DNA from: DASPPM01 sp052143835
Lineage (GTDB): Bacteria; Pseudomonadota; Alphaproteobacteria; JACZXZ01
Assembly: GCA_052143835.1 (NCBI GenBank)
Contig: JBKQRV010000192.1
Location: 3,646-67,645 of the forward strand
Direction of reading: 5' to 3'
Length of the DNA: 64,000 nucleotides
The notes beneath the pieces were generated by a model. It was not told the DNA's origin, searched no databases, and worked only from the letters and a program-made list of their open reading frames with translations. Below are positions 8,586 to 16,281 of this stretch, piece after piece. Each line of letters begins with the position of its first letter. Within the stretch, counting starts at the first letter, position 1. The translations under genes and the position numbers were made by a program.

Positions 8586-9734
8586 TCAATACATCCCTTC
8601 CTTGTCCCCCTCGACCTCGCCCACGCTGACCTTGCCGCGCAGCACGCGGAACACGAAGGCCGTGTAGGCAAGCACGATCGGCAGGAAGATCGCCACCGAC
8701 ACCAGCATGATGAAAAGCGTGGTCTGGCTGCTCGAGGCGTCCCACACGGTAAGGCTGCTCTTGGGATCGCTCGAGGAGGCCAGGAGGAAGGGGAAGAGGC
8801 TCATGCCGGCGGTCGCGATCACGCCTGCGACGCTCAGGCTGCTGGATGCGAAGGCGAGGAGCGGCCGGCCGAGGCGCAAGGCGCCGGCCGCGCCGATCGC
8901 TCCCACATAGCCGATCACAGGCGCCAACATCAGCCAGGGATGGACGCCGAAATTGCGCAGCCAGGCCCCCGCCTCGCGCGTGACCGTCTTGGCGAGCGGA
9001 TTGGACGGAGCCGCGGGGTGGATGGCGCTGATGACGACATAGCCGTCGATGCCGAGCGAGATCCACACCCCCGCGAGCGTGAAAAACACGATCAGCGCCA
9101 CGGCGGCGAGGCCGCCTGCGCGCGCCGCGCGCGCCGCGATCTCGCCCTCGCTCTTGAGCGCCAAGAAGGTGCCGCCGTGCATCGCGAGCATGGCGACGCT
9201 CACCAGGCCGGAGAGAAGGCCGAAGGGATTGAGGAGGCCCAAGAGCCCGCCCTCATAGGTGATGCGGAGCGTGTCGTCGAAACGGAACGGCACGCCGAGG
9301 AAGAGATTGCCGAAGGCGACCCCGAAGACGAGCGATGGCACGAGGCCCGCCACGAAGAAGGCCCAATCCCAGCCGCGGCGCCACGCCCCGCCTTCGAGCT
9401 TGCTGCGGAACGTGATGGCGCAGGGGCGGAGGATGAGGGCCACGAGCACCAGGAACATCGCGAGATAGAAGCCGGAGAAGGAGACTGCGTAGACCGGCGG
9501 CCAGGCCGCGAACGCGGCCCCGCCGCCGAGCACGAACCAGATCTGGTTGCCCTCCCAGACCGGCCCGATGACGTTGAGCAGCACGCGCCTCTCAGCATCG
9601 CCGCGCGCGACGAAGGGCTGCAGCATGGCGATCCCGAGGTCGAAGCCGTCCATCACCGCGAAGCCGATGAGGACGATGCCGAGAAGCGCCCACCAGATGA
9701 AGCGCAGCAGTCCGTAGCCGAGCGGAATCTCCAT
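8586..9734 (-). CDS. cydB: Cytochrome bd quinol oxidase subunit II
   Basis: A 382-residue polytopic protein, typical of CydB. The conserved N-terminus LRFIWWALLGIVLIGFAVMDGFDLG and the VWEGNQIWFVLGGGAAFAAWP region are intact, and the protein has about nine membrane helices. With CydA it forms the heme b/d terminal oxidase that reduces O2 with quinol at low oxygen. The start lies three bases after the cydA stop. The C-terminal tail is acidic (KVSVGEVEGDKEGMY). Confidence 0.96.
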   Translation of the reverse strand: MEIPLGYGLLRFIWWALLGIVLIGFAVMDGFDLGIAMLQPFVARGDAERRVLLNVIGPVWEGNQIWFVLGGGAAFAAWPPVYAVSFSGFYLAMFLVLVALILRPCAITFRSKLEGGAWRRGWDWAFFVAGLVPSLVFGVAFGNLFLGVPFRFDDTLRITYEGGLLGLLNPFGLLSGLVSVAMLAMHGGTFLALKSEGEIAARAARAGGLAAVALIVFFTLAGVWISLGIDGYVVISAIHPAAPSNPLAKTVTREAGAWLRNFGVHPWLMLAPVIGYVGAIGAAGALRLGRPLLAFASSSLSVAGVIATAGMSLFPFLLASSSDPKSSLTVWDASSSQTTLFIMLVSVAIFLPIVLAYTAFVFRVLRGKVSVGEVEGDKEGMY

Positions 9735-9737
9735 CGC

Positions 9738-11303
9738 CTATTCCCCTGCGGCCGCCGCGGCCTCGCCCGCCGCCGCGGCACCATGGCCGCCGCCGGGACC
9801 GAGGCGGATGTATTTCACCAAGAGATAGACATCGACGAGTGCCAACGTGGAATAGAACAGCACGAAGCCGGCCAGGCTGAAGATCACGTTCCCGAGCGGC
9901 AGCGAGGAGGCGCCGAGGAAGGTCGGCAGCACGCCTTCGATCGCCCAGGGCTGGCGCCCGTATTCTGCGACGATCCAACCGAGCTCGGCGGCGAGCCATG
10001 GCAGCGGCAGGCTGAAAAGAGCCAATTGGAGGAACCAGCGCCGTGCCAGGCGCCGGCGCGAGGCGAGATAAAAGGCGAGCGCGAAAAGCGCGATGAAATA
10101 GAAGCCGCAGCCCACCATCACGCGGAACGACCAGAAGAGGGCGAGCACGTTCGGCACGGTCGAAAGCGCGGCCTCATGGATCTCGGCGTCGCTCGCATTG
10201 AGAATATCGGGCCGGATGCGCTTCAGGAGAAGCGCGTAGCCGAGATCGCCGAAGAAGGGTTGCATCGCCGGCGCCACGGTGGTGGGCATCGTGCCGCTCG
10301 CGCGCATCGCCTCGAGCTCGCGGTAGGCGATGAGGCCGTTGCGGATGCGCTGCTCGCCCTCGCCGACCAGCTGCTTGATGCCCTCGACCGGAATATCGAG
10401 CGAGCGCGTCGCGATCAGCCCCATGACCCACGGCACGCGGATGGCGTAATCGGTCCTCTCGGCCGCGCGATCGGGAAGGCCGAAGATGGTGAAGCTCGCG
10501 GGCGGCGGCTCGGTCTCCCACATGGCCTCGACGGCGGCGAGCTTCATCTTCTGGTTGAGGGTCGCCTCGTAACCGCTTTCATCGCCCAGCACCACGACGG
10601 AAAGCGCCGAGGCCAAGCCGAAGCTCGCGGCGACCGTGAGCGAGCGCTTGGCCAGCGCCGTGTGGCGTCCGCGCAAGAGGTACCAGGCGGCGACCGAGAG
10701 CACGAACATGGAGCCCGTGACGTAGCCCGCGCTCACCGTGTGCACGAATTTGGACTGCACCACCGGATTGAACAGCACGTCGTAGAAGGAGGTGATCTCC
10801 ATGCGCATGGTCGCGGGATTGAAGTGGGCGCCGACGGGGTTCTGCATCCAGCCATTGGCGACCAGAATCCAGAGCGCCGAGAAATTGCTGCCGAGCGCCA
10901 CCAGCCAAGTCACGGAGAGATGGCCGAGCTTGCTCATGCGCTCCCAGCCGAAGAAGAAGAGGCCCACGAACGTGGCCTCGAGGAAGAAGGCCATGAGGCC
11001 CTCTATCGCCAGCGGCGCGCCGAAGATGTCGCCGACATAATGGCTGAAGTAGGCCCAATTGGTGCCGAACTGGAACTCCATGGTGATGCCGGTCGCCACA
11101 CCCATGGCGAAGTTGATGCCGAAGAGGGTGCCCCAGAACTTCGTCATCTCGCGCCAGATGGCGCGGCCGGTCATCACGTAGACGCTCTCCATGATGGCGA
11201 GCAGCAAGGACAGGCCGAGCGTCAAGGGGACGAAGAGGAAATGGTAAAGTGCCGTCAGCCCGAACTGCAGGCGCGAGAGCTGGACGACGTCGAGTTCCGG
11301 CAT
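9738..11303 (-). CDS. cydA: Cytochrome bd quinol oxidase subunit I
   Basis: A 521-residue heme-bearing subunit. The start at ATG 11303 gives MPELDVVQLSRLQFGLTALY, which matches CydA N-termini; the upstream extension of the frame is noncoding. The heme b595 ligand His is at position 21 (ALYHFLF). The heme b558 ligand region SKFVHTVSAGYV and the quinol-loop motif GRQPWAIEGVLPT are present. Length and motif set are like the E. coli CydA type. It is translated just after cydP (one base gap) and followed by cydB and cydX. Confidence 0.97.
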   Translation of the reverse strand: MPELDVVQLSRLQFGLTALYHFLFVPLTLGLSLLLAIMESVYVMTGRAIWREMTKFWGTLFGINFAMGVATGITMEFQFGTNWAYFSHYVGDIFGAPLAIEGLMAFFLEATFVGLFFFGWERMSKLGHLSVTWLVALGSNFSALWILVANGWMQNPVGAHFNPATMRMEITSFYDVLFNPVVQSKFVHTVSAGYVTGSMFVLSVAAWYLLRGRHTALAKRSLTVAASFGLASALSVVVLGDESGYEATLNQKMKLAAVEAMWETEPPPASFTIFGLPDRAAERTDYAIRVPWVMGLIATRSLDIPVEGIKQLVGEGEQRIRNGLIAYRELEAMRASGTMPTTVAPAMQPFFGDLGYALLLKRIRPDILNASDAEIHEAALSTVPNVLALFWSFRVMVGCGFYFIALFALAFYLASRRRLARRWFLQLALFSLPLPWLAAELGWIVAEYGRQPWAIEGVLPTFLGASSLPLGNVIFSLAGFVLFYSTLALVDVYLLVKYIRLGPGGGHGAAAAGEAAAAAGE

Positions 11304-11304
11304 C

Positions 11305-11478
11305 TCAACGCTCCACGCTTGGGCCGAGGGGCGACAAGAGATGCGCCGAGACGCCCTCGGACGTAAACCGGGCGCCGTTGGGCAGAGCGAAGAAGGCGAC
11401 GTAAAGCACGCCGAGCGCCAAGACTTTGAAGGCAAGCGCCGCCCCGATCTCGCGCAGGAGCCTGTGTCTCCGCCGCAT
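11305..11478 (-). CDS. cydP: Putative small subunit CydP of cytochrome bd oxidase
   Basis: A 57-residue protein (MRRRHRLLREIGAALAFKVL, then ALGVLYVAFFALPN) with a basic N-terminus and one membrane helix, ending one base before the cydA start. Size, the RRxRLLREI head and position fit the putative cytochrome-oxidase small-subunit family named CydP that precedes cydAB in many Proteobacteria. A GGGAGG ribosome-binding site lies upstream of ATG 11478. Its exact role in oxidase assembly is not established, and the assignment rests on pattern and context. Confidence 0.8.
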   Translation of the reverse strand: MRRRHRLLREIGAALAFKVLALGVLYVAFFALPNGARFTSEGVSAHLLSPLGPSVER

Positions 11479-11605
11479 GGCTTGCTTGCCTCCCGCCGCC
11501 GGGCTGCCCGAGCGGCCGGGCAGGCCGCTCGGATTGAGGGCCTAAGTCTGTTCCCTCCGCGGCGGGATTTCAACCATATCCGTCTGACGGTCGTGGCGTT
11601 AAGCC

Positions 11606-11947
11606 TCAGGCGGCGCGCACGACGAAGTTCACATGGATTTCGTCATAAGGAAACACGATCCGCCCATCGTCTATACGGTCGAGCACGCCGGCTTTGAGGA
11701 GCGATTGCACGTCGCCATGGACCGATTTCACGTCGCGGCCCACGCGTCGGGCAATCTCGCGAATGGCGAGCGGGCCGACGCCGGTCATGGCACGGACGAT
11801 TTCCCAACGCTTCGGGGTCAACACCTTCCACAATAATTCCAGGCTAGCGAAGCCGATGAACCCACCTTGCTTCTCGCCCCGGAAGGCGCGGCGCATCCGG
11901 CTTTTGGTTTCGTCAAGCGACGAGACGCCAATCGTAACGGTGTTCAT
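11606..11947 (-). CDS. TumA-like winged-helix antitoxin/transcriptional regulator, orphan
   Basis: A 113-residue DNA-binding protein. The segment LLWKVLTPKRWEIVRAMTG is followed by a helix-turn-helix, LAIREIARRVGRDVKSVHGD and VQSLLKAGVLDRIDDGRIVF. This is the pattern of the HVO_A0114-like/TumA antitoxin family, which is usually encoded next to a TumE toxin. No TumE-like reading frame exists on either side here, so it is an orphan regulator or a solitary antitoxin. A perfect palindrome overlapping its own promoter (11975-11994) suggests autorepression. AAGGA precedes ATG 11947. Confidence 0.75.
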   Translation of the reverse strand: MNTVTIGVSSLDETKSRMRRAFRGEKQGGFIGFASLELLWKVLTPKRWEIVRAMTGVGPLAIREIARRVGRDVKSVHGDVQSLLKAGVLDRIDDGRIVFPYDEIHVNFVVRAA

Positions 11948-11974
11948 TTTCCTTCAGCAGCAGGGCGGCGTGTA

Positions 11975-12011
11975 TGTTGGTATCCATACCAACACCTATC
12001 GCTGTCGTCAA
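11975..12011 (-). promoter_or_regulatory. Promoter with perfect palindromic operator of the TumA-like gene
   Basis: On the minus strand, TTGACG (12011-12006) is followed after 17 bases by TATGGA (11988-11983), a plausible sigma70-type promoter. A perfect 20-base inverted repeat, TGTTGGTAT-CC-ATACCAACA, occupies 11975-11994 and covers the -10 element. It lies 28-47 bases upstream of the regulator start. The arrangement is what an autoregulated repressor would use. Confidence 0.65.
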
Positions 12012-12089
12012 TGGGCGGCCAACGGCGGACCGAAGCGCGCTGGTTATGGAATTTTCGCCTTGCGACAGGACCGGACCTTTCAGTCCGTT

Positions 12090-12911
12090 TCAAATTGATG
12101 AGACGCTCCGCCTTCGCCGCACGGTCGCTCGGCTGACGAAATCCTCGACGATCTCCGCGGCGCCGTGATCGTAAAGGTCGACATGCCCGGCTTCAGGCAG
12201 GAGGCGAAGCTCCTTCGGCTCGACGGCCGCAGCGAAGAGCCGCTTGCCGAATTTGAGCGGCACCTGCCGGTCGCGCTCGCCGTGGACGATCAAGAGCGGC
12301 ATGGCGACGCTAGCGATGCGGCCGATCGAATCGAAGCGATCACGCAGAAGCCAGCGCACGGGCGTCCACCAGTAGTGATGCGCGGCCACGTCGACGAGCG
12401 AGGTGAAGGGGGCCTCCAACACGAGGGCCGCGGCCTCGCGCTCGTGCGCCATCTCGCTCGCGACGCCGGTCCCGAGCGATTCCCCGTAAATGACGGTGTC
12501 CGAGGGCAGGATGGCTTGCGCGGCCACGAAATCCAGGGCGCCGCGGGCGTCCTGGTAGGCCGCCGCCTCGCTCGGGCGGCCGGGGTTTCCCGCATAGCCG
12601 CGATAGCTCGCCAAGAGGAAGCCGTAGCCGCGGTCCATGAAATAGCGTGCCTTGAAGGCGCGGTCGCCGAAGTGGCCGGCGTTGCCGTGGAAATAGACGA
12701 TGGTGGCCCGTCCGGCCGGCGCCTTGAACCAGGCCTTGAGCATGAGCCCGTCGCCAGCCGGATAGCGCACGAGGCTCATGTCGGGGACGCCCGCTTCGGC
12801 GGGGGTGCCTGGCTTGCCCAAGGGCACGAACACGAGGCGGCGCTGGAGCGCATAGAGCACCCCGTTGACACCCGCATAAGCGGTGGCGGCGGCCGTCAGA
12901 ACGTCGACCAT
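12090..12911 (-). CDS. Alpha/beta hydrolase (BEM46-like)
   Basis: A 273-residue serine hydrolase with an N-terminal hydrophobic anchor (VLTAAATAYAGVNGVLYALQ). The oxyanion region is VYFHGNAGHFGDR. The nucleophile elbow is GESLG, the acid HGERDRQVP and the base EAGHVDLYDHG. Members are membrane-associated hydrolases with poorly defined substrates. ATG 12911 is chosen because GAGGGAAG lies just upstream and the extension to 13001 has no family similarity. It runs divergently from the cyclase gene. Confidence 0.88.
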   Translation of the reverse strand: MVDVLTAAATAYAGVNGVLYALQRRLVFVPLGKPGTPAEAGVPDMSLVRYPAGDGLMLKAWFKAPAGRATIVYFHGNAGHFGDRAFKARYFMDRGYGFLLASYRGYAGNPGRPSEAAAYQDARGALDFVAAQAILPSDTVIYGESLGTGVASEMAHEREAAALVLEAPFTSLVDVAAHHYWWTPVRWLLRDRFDSIGRIASVAMPLLIVHGERDRQVPLKFGKRLFAAAVEPKELRLLPEAGHVDLYDHGAAEIVEDFVSRATVRRRRSVSSI

Positions 12912-13115
12912 CTTCCCTCTTCTCCCGGGAGCTTCGGGCAAGCACCTGTCATTATACGTCAAGCGCGGCGGCGCCGCTCTCCCGATGCGTGCCGCCGCCA
13001 AGCGGGGCTGCGCGGCCTATCGTGACGCATTTGTGATGCTGGCCCTCTATGCCGGCTGCGACCCGCATGCGATAGTGGCCGCCTGGATCCTGCGCCGGGC
13101 GGGACGCGGCACACG

Positions 13116-14879
13116 ATGACGATCGCCACCCAGCCGAGACACGCCGCGGCCGGCGAGCTGCCGCGGGCCGATCTGGTGATGCGGCGCCTGAGAAGCGCCA
13201 GCGGGCTCGTGCTCTTCTCCTACGTGCTCACGCACCTCCTCAACCATGCGCTCGGCCTCATTTCGCTTTCGGCGCAGGAAACCGGCCTCGTCTGGTTCAT
13301 GGCCTTCTGGCGCAATCCGCTGGCCACGACGGCGCTCTACGGCGCGTTTCTCACCCACATAACGCTTGCCTTCGTGAAGCTCTATCAGCGCCGCTCGCTC
13401 CGCATGCCCGCGTGGGAGGCGACGCAGCTGCTCCTCGGGCTCGCAGTCCCGCCGCTCCTCATCGAGCACGTCCTCGGCACGCGCCTCGCCTATGAACTGT
13501 TGAACCTTCACGACAACTACTTCTACGTCCAACTCGTGCTGTGGAAGCTCGCCCCCGAGCTCGGCGTGATGCAGGTTGTCGTCCTGATCGTCGCCTGGAC
13601 CCACGGCTGCATCGGTCTCCATTTCTGGCTGCGCATCCGGCCCTGGTACCGTCGCCGCATGCCCTTCCTCTATGCGTTGGCCCTTCTCGTGCCGTTCCTT
13701 GCGCTTCTCGGCTTCGCCGAGGCGAGCCGCGAGGTCGCGGCGATCAGCGAGGACCCGCCGCGATACCAGGCCGCACTCCAGGCGATCAATCTCCCCACGG
13801 CCGCGGCCGCCGCCGTGATCTATAACGTGAGGGACGCCTTCCTCTACGGCTTTGCCGTTGCGATCGCGGGCGTGCTCGCAGCACGGCTCCTCCGCGCCCG
13901 GCTCGAGTGGCGCCGCGGCATGGTGCGGGTGAACTATTCGAGCGGCCGGCGCGTCGAATTCCCCCACGGCGCGAGCCTGCTCGAGATCAGCCGGGCTTCC
14001 GGCGTGCCCCACGCTTCGGTCTGCGGCGGGCGCGGGCGTTGCTCGACCTGCCGCGTGCGCATCACGCAAGGGATCGAGCGCCAGGCGGCCCCGAGCCGCG
14101 AGGAGCTGCGCGTGCTGCAGCGCGTGGGGGCGGCGCCGAACGTCCGCCTCGCCTGCCAGCTTCGCCCGATCGGCGAGCTCAGCGTGACAACGCTGCTGCC
14201 GCCCACCGCCGGTGCTGCCGACTCGACCGGCTCGCCCCGGCACTATCAGGGCGAAGAGCGCGAAATCGCCATTCTGTTCGCCGATCTGCGCGCATTCACC
14301 AAGTTCTCCGAGCGCCGGCTGCCCTACGACGTGGTGTTCGTGCTCAACCGCTATTTCGCCGCCATGGGCCATGCCGTCGAGAGCGCCGGCGGCCGGGTCG
14401 ACAAGTTCATCGGCGACGGCGTCATGGCGCTTTTCGGCATCGACGAGGGACCGGAGCGCGGCTGCCGCTCGGCACTCGCCGCCGCGCGCGGAATGGTCGT
14501 TGAGCTCGCCGAGCTCAACAGCTCGCTGTCCTACGAGCTCAGCGAGCCCTTGCGCATCGGCATCGGCATCCACGCCGGCCCCGTGATCGTCGGCGAGATG
14601 GGCTATGAGCGCGCGACCACGCTCACCGCCGTCGGCGATGCGGTCAACACCGCAAGCCGGATCGAGGCGCTCACCAAGGAGTACGCCGCCGAGCTCGTCG
14701 TCTCCGAGGACGTCGTCCGCTACGCGGGCCTCGACCCGAGCCCCTACTCCCGACACGAAATCATGGTGCGCGGCCGCCAGCAGCCGCTCGCCATCTTCGT
14801 CGTCAAGGAAGCGCTCAGCCTGCCCGACGCGCTGGCGCCGACGACGGCGCGCGTGGAGGCGCGCGCAGGGGCTCTCTGA
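13116..14879 (+). CDS. Membrane adenylate cyclase with cytochrome-b-like anchor and [2Fe-2S] ferredoxin domain
   Basis: A 587-residue protein in three parts. Residues about 28-260 form about six membrane helices with helix-borne histidines (H40, H44, H81, H118, H163, H169), resembling diheme cytochrome b anchors of succinate dehydrogenase type. Residues about 268-360 are a ferredoxin domain with C303-x5-C309-x2-C312 and C347, the classic [2Fe-2S] spacing. Residues 380-565 are a class III cyclase: metal-binding D390 and D434, adenine-recognition pair K430 and D508, and transition-state residues N511 and R515. All catalytic residues for ATP cyclisation are present. The architecture suggests that quinone or heme redox state controls cAMP production; this is inference. 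A cytochrome P460-like gene follows on the same strand. Confidence 0.85.
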   Translation: MTIATQPRHAAAGELPRADLVMRRLRSASGLVLFSYVLTHLLNHALGLISLSAQETGLVWFMAFWRNPLATTALYGAFLTHITLAFVKLYQRRSLRMPAWEATQLLLGLAVPPLLIEHVLGTRLAYELLNLHDNYFYVQLVLWKLAPELGVMQVVVLIVAWTHGCIGLHFWLRIRPWYRRRMPFLYALALLVPFLALLGFAEASREVAAISEDPPRYQAALQAINLPTAAAAAVIYNVRDAFLYGFAVAIAGVLAARLLRARLEWRRGMVRVNYSSGRRVEFPHGASLLEISRASGVPHASVCGGRGRCSTCRVRITQGIERQAAPSREELRVLQRVGAAPNVRLACQLRPIGELSVTTLLPPTAGAADSTGSPRHYQGEEREIAILFADLRAFTKFSERRLPYDVVFVLNRYFAAMGHAVESAGGRVDKFIGDGVMALFGIDEGPERGCRSALAAARGMVVELAELNSSLSYELSEPLRIGIGIHAGPVIVGEMGYERATTLTAVGDAVNTASRIEALTKEYAAELVVSEDVVRYAGLDPSPYSRHEIMVRGRQQPLAIFVVKEALSLPDALAPTTARVEARAGAL

Positions 14880-14966
14880 CTCCGCTTGGCACCCGCATGC
14901 GCGACAAGGCAATGACAAGCGCGCCTATAAGAGCACAGAATGGCAAAAACGGACAAGGAGGCGGAA

Positions 14967-15449
14967 ATGAGACGATGGCTAACGGCTCTTGCACTCGCAG
15001 CGGCGGCGGGCGTCGCCGGTGCTGCGCTCGCCGCGGATTCCGGCGAGGTCCCTTTTCCGACCGGCTACCGCAGCTGGTTCGTCGATCATTCGACAGTGAT
15101 GCTGCCCGGCCATACTCCCGAGAGAGAGGTCGGCATCGCGCAAGTCTACGCCAATGCGAAGGCGCTCAAGGGACTCAAGACCGGAAAGTACGCCGACGGC
15201 GCGGTTTTCGTCATCGACCGCTTCCAAATCGTGGAGGGCGACAACAAGGTCCTCAGCCAAGGCGAGCGCAAGGCGCTCGTGGTCATGTTGCGCGATCATA
15301 AGCGCAAGGACACCGGCGGATGGGCCTTCGAGGCCTTCGTCGGCGGCGACCCCAAGCAAAGAGTCGTGACCGATGGCGGCAAGGCCTGCTTCACCTGTCA
15401 CGCCCCCCTCGCCAGCAACAACTACCTCTTCACGCACTACCACCCGTGA
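14967..15449 (+). CDS. Cytochrome P460-family protein with CXXCH motif
   Basis: A 160-residue exported protein. The signal peptide MRRWLTALALAAAAGVAGAA ends at about residue 24. The rest matches the P460 domain, with a C-terminal heme-attachment motif ACFTCHAPL (CXXCH). Characterised P460 proteins carry a c-type heme with an extra lysine crosslink and oxidise hydroxylamine, but many homologues are uncharacterised. A textbook AAGGAGG site five bases upstream fixes ATG 14967 over ATG 14940. It lies 87 bases after the redox-type cyclase gene, possibly in one unit with it. Confidence 0.82.
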   Translation: MRRWLTALALAAAAGVAGAALAADSGEVPFPTGYRSWFVDHSTVMLPGHTPEREVGIAQVYANAKALKGLKTGKYADGAVFVIDRFQIVEGDNKVLSQGERKALVVMLRDHKRKDTGGWAFEAFVGGDPKQRVVTDGGKACFTCHAPLASNNYLFTHYHP

Positions 15450-15527
15450 GCACGGGATCGCGTCCGCACGGCGCTGGATAAAACGACAAGGTCGCGAGGG
15501 ATGCGGGGCTGCGAGGCGAGCCGCGAC

Positions 15528-16025
15528 TCAGCTGCTCTTCTTCTTGGCGTCGATCACAGCCTTGAGGGTGCGATACTGCTCGCAGCCGCTGCCGCATAGC
15601 TTGTCGAGCCTGGCGAGCCGCGCCTCCGCCTTCGGCATGTCGCCGGTCTCGACATAAAGCTCGCCGAGATACTCGTTGGCGCCGAGATGGTCGGGGTTGA
15701 TGGCGAGCGCCTCTTCGTAGGCCTTGAGCGCTTCCGGGAATTTGCCGAGCTTGCGGTAGGAGAAGCCGAGATAGTTCCAGGCGTCCGCGTTTTTCGGCGA
15801 GCGCCCCACGACCTTCTGCATGAGGCCGACGGCGTCGGCGTATTTGCCCGCCTTCACGGCCTGCTCGCCCGCCGTGTAATCGGCATCCGTCGTGGCGGAG
15901 CTGCCGCCGGAGGACTTGCTGGCGGACGGTGTAGAGTCGGTACCCATGGCCCAGGCCGCATCACCCGCCGCCAGGATCAGCCCCGCGGCAAGTGCTGCGA
16001 GAGCGCCTTTGAGCATTGGCTTCAT
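15528..16025 (-). CDS. Exported TPR protein
   Basis: A 165-residue protein with a signal peptide (MKPMLKGALAALAAGLILAA, cleaved after about residue 29) and three tetratricopeptide repeats (NAWN-type LGFSYRKLGKFPEALKAYEE and ANEYLGELYVETGD). A conserved Cys pair near the end (KLCGSGCEQYRTL) may form a disulfide in the periplasm. TPR proteins act as interaction scaffolds; no partner is apparent. ATG 16025 has GGAAGGAGA upstream. It is transcribed convergently to the P460 gene. Confidence 0.82.
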   Translation of the reverse strand: MKPMLKGALAALAAGLILAAGDAAWAMGTDSTPSASKSSGGSSATTDADYTAGEQAVKAGKYADAVGLMQKVVGRSPKNADAWNYLGFSYRKLGKFPEALKAYEEALAINPDHLGANEYLGELYVETGDMPKAEARLARLDKLCGSGCEQYRTLKAVIDAKKKSS

Positions 16026-16281
16026 TGCCGTCTCCTTCCCGTTTCGGCCGCGACCGCCGCTCTCCGGCCGGCCGCGCGCCCCCTTATGCCATGAATCCGA
16101 GCGCTCTTGCGCCATTTTCGACAGTCTGTCACAAAGAATTGAGCGCCGTCGAAGGTGTTGCTACGTCTACTCCTTAACCGTCGAAGCGGCTGGAAAATTC
16201 CCAGCCGAACCCATATTTTGACAGCAATCTTGCCACCTTCCTACGCTAGCGGAAGACGACGCTGGCGAAGAGGAGCCGAGT

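Noticed and set aside
8940..11366. 808-codon rightward open frame
   Set aside because: It is antisense to cydA and cydB, whose identity is unmistakable; the translation is low-complexity Glu/Ala/Arg/His.
12061..12089. Hairpin GGACCGGACC/AGTCCG as terminator of the hydrolase gene
   Set aside because: The stem is short and imperfect and no T-run follows on the relevant strand.
12883..13119. Small rightward frame just before the cyclase gene
   Set aside because: It overlaps the start region of the divergent hydrolase gene, has no ribosome-binding site or family resemblance, and lies in what should be the divergent promoter region.
13047..14918. 623-codon leftward open frame
   Set aside because: It is antisense to the cyclase gene, which has complete catalytic and cluster motifs; no recognisable domain in the shadow.
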